Shown piece after piece: positions 51,781 to 53,947 of a stretch of DNA of 53,947 nucleotides; position 1 is the first letter of the stretch, and every line of letters begins with the position of its first letter. The position numbers and the translations under genes are program-made. Source of the DNA: Saprospiraceae bacterium (GTDB lineage: Bacteria > Bacteroidota > Bacteroidia > Chitinophagales > Saprospiraceae). The DNA lies in the NCBI GenBank assembly GCA_028282725.1, contig JANQHF010000023.1, positions 1 through 53,947 on the forward strand. Direction: 5' to 3'. A model generated the notes under the pieces. That model saw only the letters and a program-made list of their open reading frames with translations, searched no databases and had not been told where the DNA came from.

Positions 51781-52710
51781 ATGAATACCAAAACCTTTGA
51801 AGTTATAATAATTGGAGGAGGTCCGGCAGGAATGAGTACAGCTTTGGTGTTGGGAAGAAGCAGAATCAAAACGTTGATTTTGAATACTGAAAATCCGAGG
51901 AATATTGTTACCACCCATTCACATGGATTTCTGACCCAAGATGGAAAACATCCCAGCGAAATATTGACAATTGCAAAAAAGCAGCTAAATAAATATTCTG
52001 CCGCAATTTACAGAATTGAAAAAGCGATTAGTTTAAAATCCACAGCGAATGGATTTATTGTCGAAACTGAAAACGCTACTTACGAATCGAAAAAGGTGGT
52101 CATTGCAACCGGTCACAAAGATAATATTGAAGATATTGGAATTGAAGGGTTGGCAGCAGTATATGGAAAATCAGTTTACCCATGTCCTTTTTGTGACGGA
52201 TTTGAATTGGCTGATAAGAAATTAGCCGTCATAGGTGATGCTATGATGGCTCCGATGTTTGCAAAAACCATTTCACATTGGTCTAAAGACGTGATTGTAT
52301 TTACAAATGGAGAACAGGTTTTGGATAAAGATACTATTGTCAACCTCAAGATGAACGGAATACAAATTATAGAAGCAAAAATCAAAAAGTTGCATTCGGA
52401 ACAGGGTATACTTCAATTCATAGAACTTGAGGATGGTAAATTAATAGAAAGGGACGGAGGTTTTTTACCAGATACCAAATCTACGGAATACACAGATTTC
52501 GCAGAATCTATGGAGATTTCCAGGGAAGTTGGTTTTATGGGAATGGAAACGTACAAAGTTACGGAGAACAAAGAAACCGATATTAAAGGATTATACATCA
52601 TTGGAGATGCAAGAACAGGATGGAGCGGAGTAGCATCTTCAGTAGCAGAAGGAAGTGAAGTGGGAGCAACAATAACACATCAAATTATAGAGGACAATTG
52701 GAAAAATTAA
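51781..52710 (+). CDS. thioredoxin reductase-like flavoprotein
   Basis: A 309-aa NAD(P)/FAD-dependent oxidoreductase of the thioredoxin reductase type. The FAD site is IIGGGPAGMSTAL at 10-22, the redox pair is Cys135 and Cys138 in YPCPFCDG, and GLYIIGDARTGWSGVASSVAEG near 275 is the C-terminal FAD motif. No thioredoxin partner is encoded here. It is notably AT-rich compared with the neighbouring esterase gene and flanked by GTTAGCT/AGCTAAC boundaries, so it may have been acquired. Function is likely redox control or reduction of small disulfides, inferred. Confidence 0.88.
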   Translation: MNTKTFEVIIIGGGPAGMSTALVLGRSRIKTLILNTENPRNIVTTHSHGFLTQDGKHPSEILTIAKKQLNKYSAAIYRIEKAISLKSTANGFIVETENATYESKKVVIATGHKDNIEDIGIEGLAAVYGKSVYPCPFCDGFELADKKLAVIGDAMMAPMFAKTISHWSKDVIVFTNGEQVLDKDTIVNLKMNGIQIIEAKIKKLHSEQGILQFIELEDGKLIERDGGFLPDTKSTEYTDFAESMEISREVGFMGMETYKVTENKETDIKGLYIIGDARTGWSGVASSVAEGSEVGATITHQIIEDNWKN

Positions 52711-52713
52711 ACC

Positions 52714-52787
52714 TGTAGCTAACAATGTACATGTCGCACAGCGGCGCTAAACGCGACCGTCATCGCATGCACGAGCCGTTATAAGCC
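52714..52787. repeat. attC-like imperfect palindrome
   Basis: The stretch from GTAGCTAACAATG to GAGCCGTTATAAGCC contains an imperfect inverted repeat (TGTACATG... against CGCATGCACG...) and looks like an integron attC or gene-cassette boundary, although the outer boxes do not match the canonical RYYYAAC/GTTRRRY exactly. Confidence 0.4.
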
Positions 52788-52802
52788 ATTGATCTGCCGA
52801 TT

Positions 52803-52935
52803 AAGCTCACCTTTTCACCATTTTAAGCTCAATTTCTGAAATAGTTGAGCTTTATTTTCACAAACCATGAGCTCTATTGTATTTGTAGCTCAATATTTGA
52901 ATATTTATGGCTCAAATAGCTATATTATTGAGCTT
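52803..52935. promoter_or_regulatory. array of seven TTGAGCT/AGCTCAA sites before the Fic gene
   Basis: Seven copies of a 6-8 base site lie at 52803 (AAGCTCA), 52825 (AAGCTCAA), 52845 (TTGAGCTT), 52868 (TGAGCTC), 52886 (TAGCTCAA), 52909 (GGCTCAAA) and 52928 (TTGAGCTT). Centre spacing is 18-23 bases, about two helical turns, in both orientations. The last copy ends two bases before the ATG. I read this as a multi-site operator bound by the wHTH domain of the encoded Fic protein, giving autoregulation. Confidence 0.75.
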
Positions 52936-52937
52936 TA

Positions 52938-53852
52938 ATGAAAAAGAACGAGGAACAAATCCTACAATATATTTCAAGAAATCCATCAAGTTCTTCTAAG
53001 GAAATCCACGAAGGGAGTGAACTAAAAATTGGATATGCAACTGTCAAAAGAATTCTTAACAGGTTGTATGAGAGAAGCTTCATTGAAAAACAAGGAAAAG
53101 GCAGAGGGACAAAATATCACCTGAATCCCGCATATTCAATAATCAAATCAATAGATATAGATGAGTATTTCAAAAAAGAAATTGATGAAAGAGAAATTAA
53201 AAAAGAATTTAATTTAGAATTAATCCCAAATATCTTGACCAAGGTGGATTTATTCTCCGAGGAAGAATTAGAGAAGCTCAATCAATTGCAAAACACCTAT
53301 CAAAAGAAAATTAAAAGTCTATCCGAATCGCAGTATCAGAAAGAACTTGAGAGATTGGCAATAGACTTGAGTTGGAAATCGTCTCAAATAGAAGGGAATA
53401 CATATTCTTTGCTGGAAACCGAGAGATTGCTCAAAGAACAAGAAACTGCTGAAGGTAAAAATAAAGATGAGGCAACAATGTTGTTAAATCATAAAGAGGC
53501 ATTGGACTTTATTGCAGATAAACCAGATTACATAGATCCGGTTGCAATTAGAGGAATAGAAGATATCCATAATATTCTAATTAAGGATTTAGGAGTTGAT
53601 AGGAACATAAGAACAAGAGGAGTCGGTATTACAGGAACAAACTATAGACCACTAGATAATGAATTTCAAATTCGAGAAGCACTCCAAGAAATGTGCAACT
53701 TGGTCAATTCGAAATCAATAGTATTCGAAAAATCTCTGCTCTTATTAGTCCTATTGTCTTATATCCAAGCATTTAATGATGGAAACAAAAGAACAGCAAG
53801 AATTGTCAGTAATGCCTGCTTGATAAAAAATAATTACTGCCCGATTTCCTAA
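52938..53852 (+). CDS. wHTH-Fic protein with altered active site and short C-terminus
   Basis: A 304-aa protein. Residues 1-68 form a winged helix-turn-helix (LQYISRNPSSSSKEIHEG, then YATVKRILNRLYE and KGRGTKYHL). The Fic domain follows, with the self-inhibition motif SSQIEGN at 148-154 (S-x-x-x-E-G, with Glu152) and the core loop FNDGNKRTAR at 279-288. The catalytic histidine of HxFxDGN is Gln277, so AMP transfer may be lost. The protein ends at NNYCPIS, where relatives usually continue with a further helical region, so a 3' truncation is likely. The seven-site operator upstream suggests autorepression. Confidence 0.8.
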   Translation: MKKNEEQILQYISRNPSSSSKEIHEGSELKIGYATVKRILNRLYERSFIEKQGKGRGTKYHLNPAYSIIKSIDIDEYFKKEIDEREIKKEFNLELIPNILTKVDLFSEEELEKLNQLQNTYQKKIKSLSESQYQKELERLAIDLSWKSSQIEGNTYSLLETERLLKEQETAEGKNKDEATMLLNHKEALDFIADKPDYIDPVAIRGIEDIHNILIKDLGVDRNIRTRGVGITGTNYRPLDNEFQIREALQEMCNLVNSKSIVFEKSLLLLVLLSYIQAFNDGNKRTARIVSNACLIKNNYCPIS

Positions 53853-53947
53853 GTACAGGACAAAAATTTGATGTATCTCCACAGATCTTGGTCTGAACGT
53901 GTTATTATGCTTCTGGTGTATTCTCTTAATCCAGCTTTAAAAAGACT

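Noticed and set aside
1-53947. CRISPR array, tRNA, rRNA or phage genes
   Set aside because: No regularly spaced short repeats with unique spacers, no clover-leaf sequence and no phage or transposase motif was recognised by eye; a tRNAscan or rRNA search would be needed to be certain.

Overview
The window looks like a chromosomal piece of a Bacteroidota bacterium, most likely a Saprospiria/Chitinophagia-type polysaccharide degrader. The evidence is a C-terminal type IX secretion sorting domain on a DUF1501 protein, a TonB plug-domain lipoprotein, three Ser/Cys-type sulfatases, many lipoproteins and Tat-like exported enzymes, and start codons that mostly lack Shine-Dalgarno sequences. No rRNA, tRNA, CRISPR array, transposase or phage gene was recognised. 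All product names come from reading motifs by eye, not from a database search.

Layout. 0.1-2.1 kb: a minus-strand operon (membrane protein, outer-membrane-like protein, FKBP lipoprotein, RidA homologue). 2.15-3.12 kb: a non-coding tandem array of about 175-bp units. 3.2-8.4 kb: alpha/beta hydrolase, DUF1800/DUF1501 pair, and an aldolase very like 4-hydroxy-2-oxoglutarate aldolase. 8.5-11.1 kb: an uncharacterised lipoprotein and a metzincin-type protease with a C-terminal anchor. 11.1-13.3 kb: an AT-rich island with a lipoprotein, a Cys-rich protein with a possible Cys/His catalytic pair, and a small SGRxNP protein. 13.3-18.6 kb: housekeeping-like genes (class II aaRS-like, DinB, a broken DUF2157 gene, GDYXXLXY, LemA, DUF2207). 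18.8-24.6 kb: a pseudogene, RidA, sulfatase, M19 dipeptidase, a small membrane ORF, an SMP-30-like lipoprotein and a cysteine-dioxygenase-like cupin.

25.2-33.7 kb holds the most interesting block: amidohydrolase/deacylase, BASS-family transporter, RraA-like aldolase, RidA, SelA/DgaE-like PLP enzyme, a second RidA, then a Tat-type gluconate dehydrogenase subunit 3 and a GMC oxidoreductase. In their usual hosts the deacylase, PLP lyase, RidA and RraA families are mostly cytoplasmic. Here every one carries an N-terminal export signal (Sec, Tat-like or lipoprotein). I read this as a candidate extracytoplasmic pathway in which an acylated amino acid or amino-sugar acid is deacylated, has its amine eliminated by a PLP enzyme, has its enamine/imine quenched by exported RidA, and is cleaved by an aldolase. 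The RidA-PLP gene pair is also flanked by a 32-bp inverted repeat.

33.9-51.6 kb: metallophosphoesterase, S9 peptidase, type II NADH dehydrogenase, a sulfatase/FAD-oxidoreductase operon divergent from an FAD-oxidoreductase/sodium-symporter operon, a plug-only lipoprotein, a third sulfatase, a broken thioredoxin-like gene, and an SGNH esterase fused to a CBM9-like domain. 51.7-53.9 kb: a thioredoxin-reductase-like gene bracketed by GTTAGCT/AGCTAAC boundaries, then a wHTH-Fic protein preceded by seven evenly spaced TTGAGCT-type sites. Several interspersed palindromic repeats and at least four decayed genes show active genome rearrangement.
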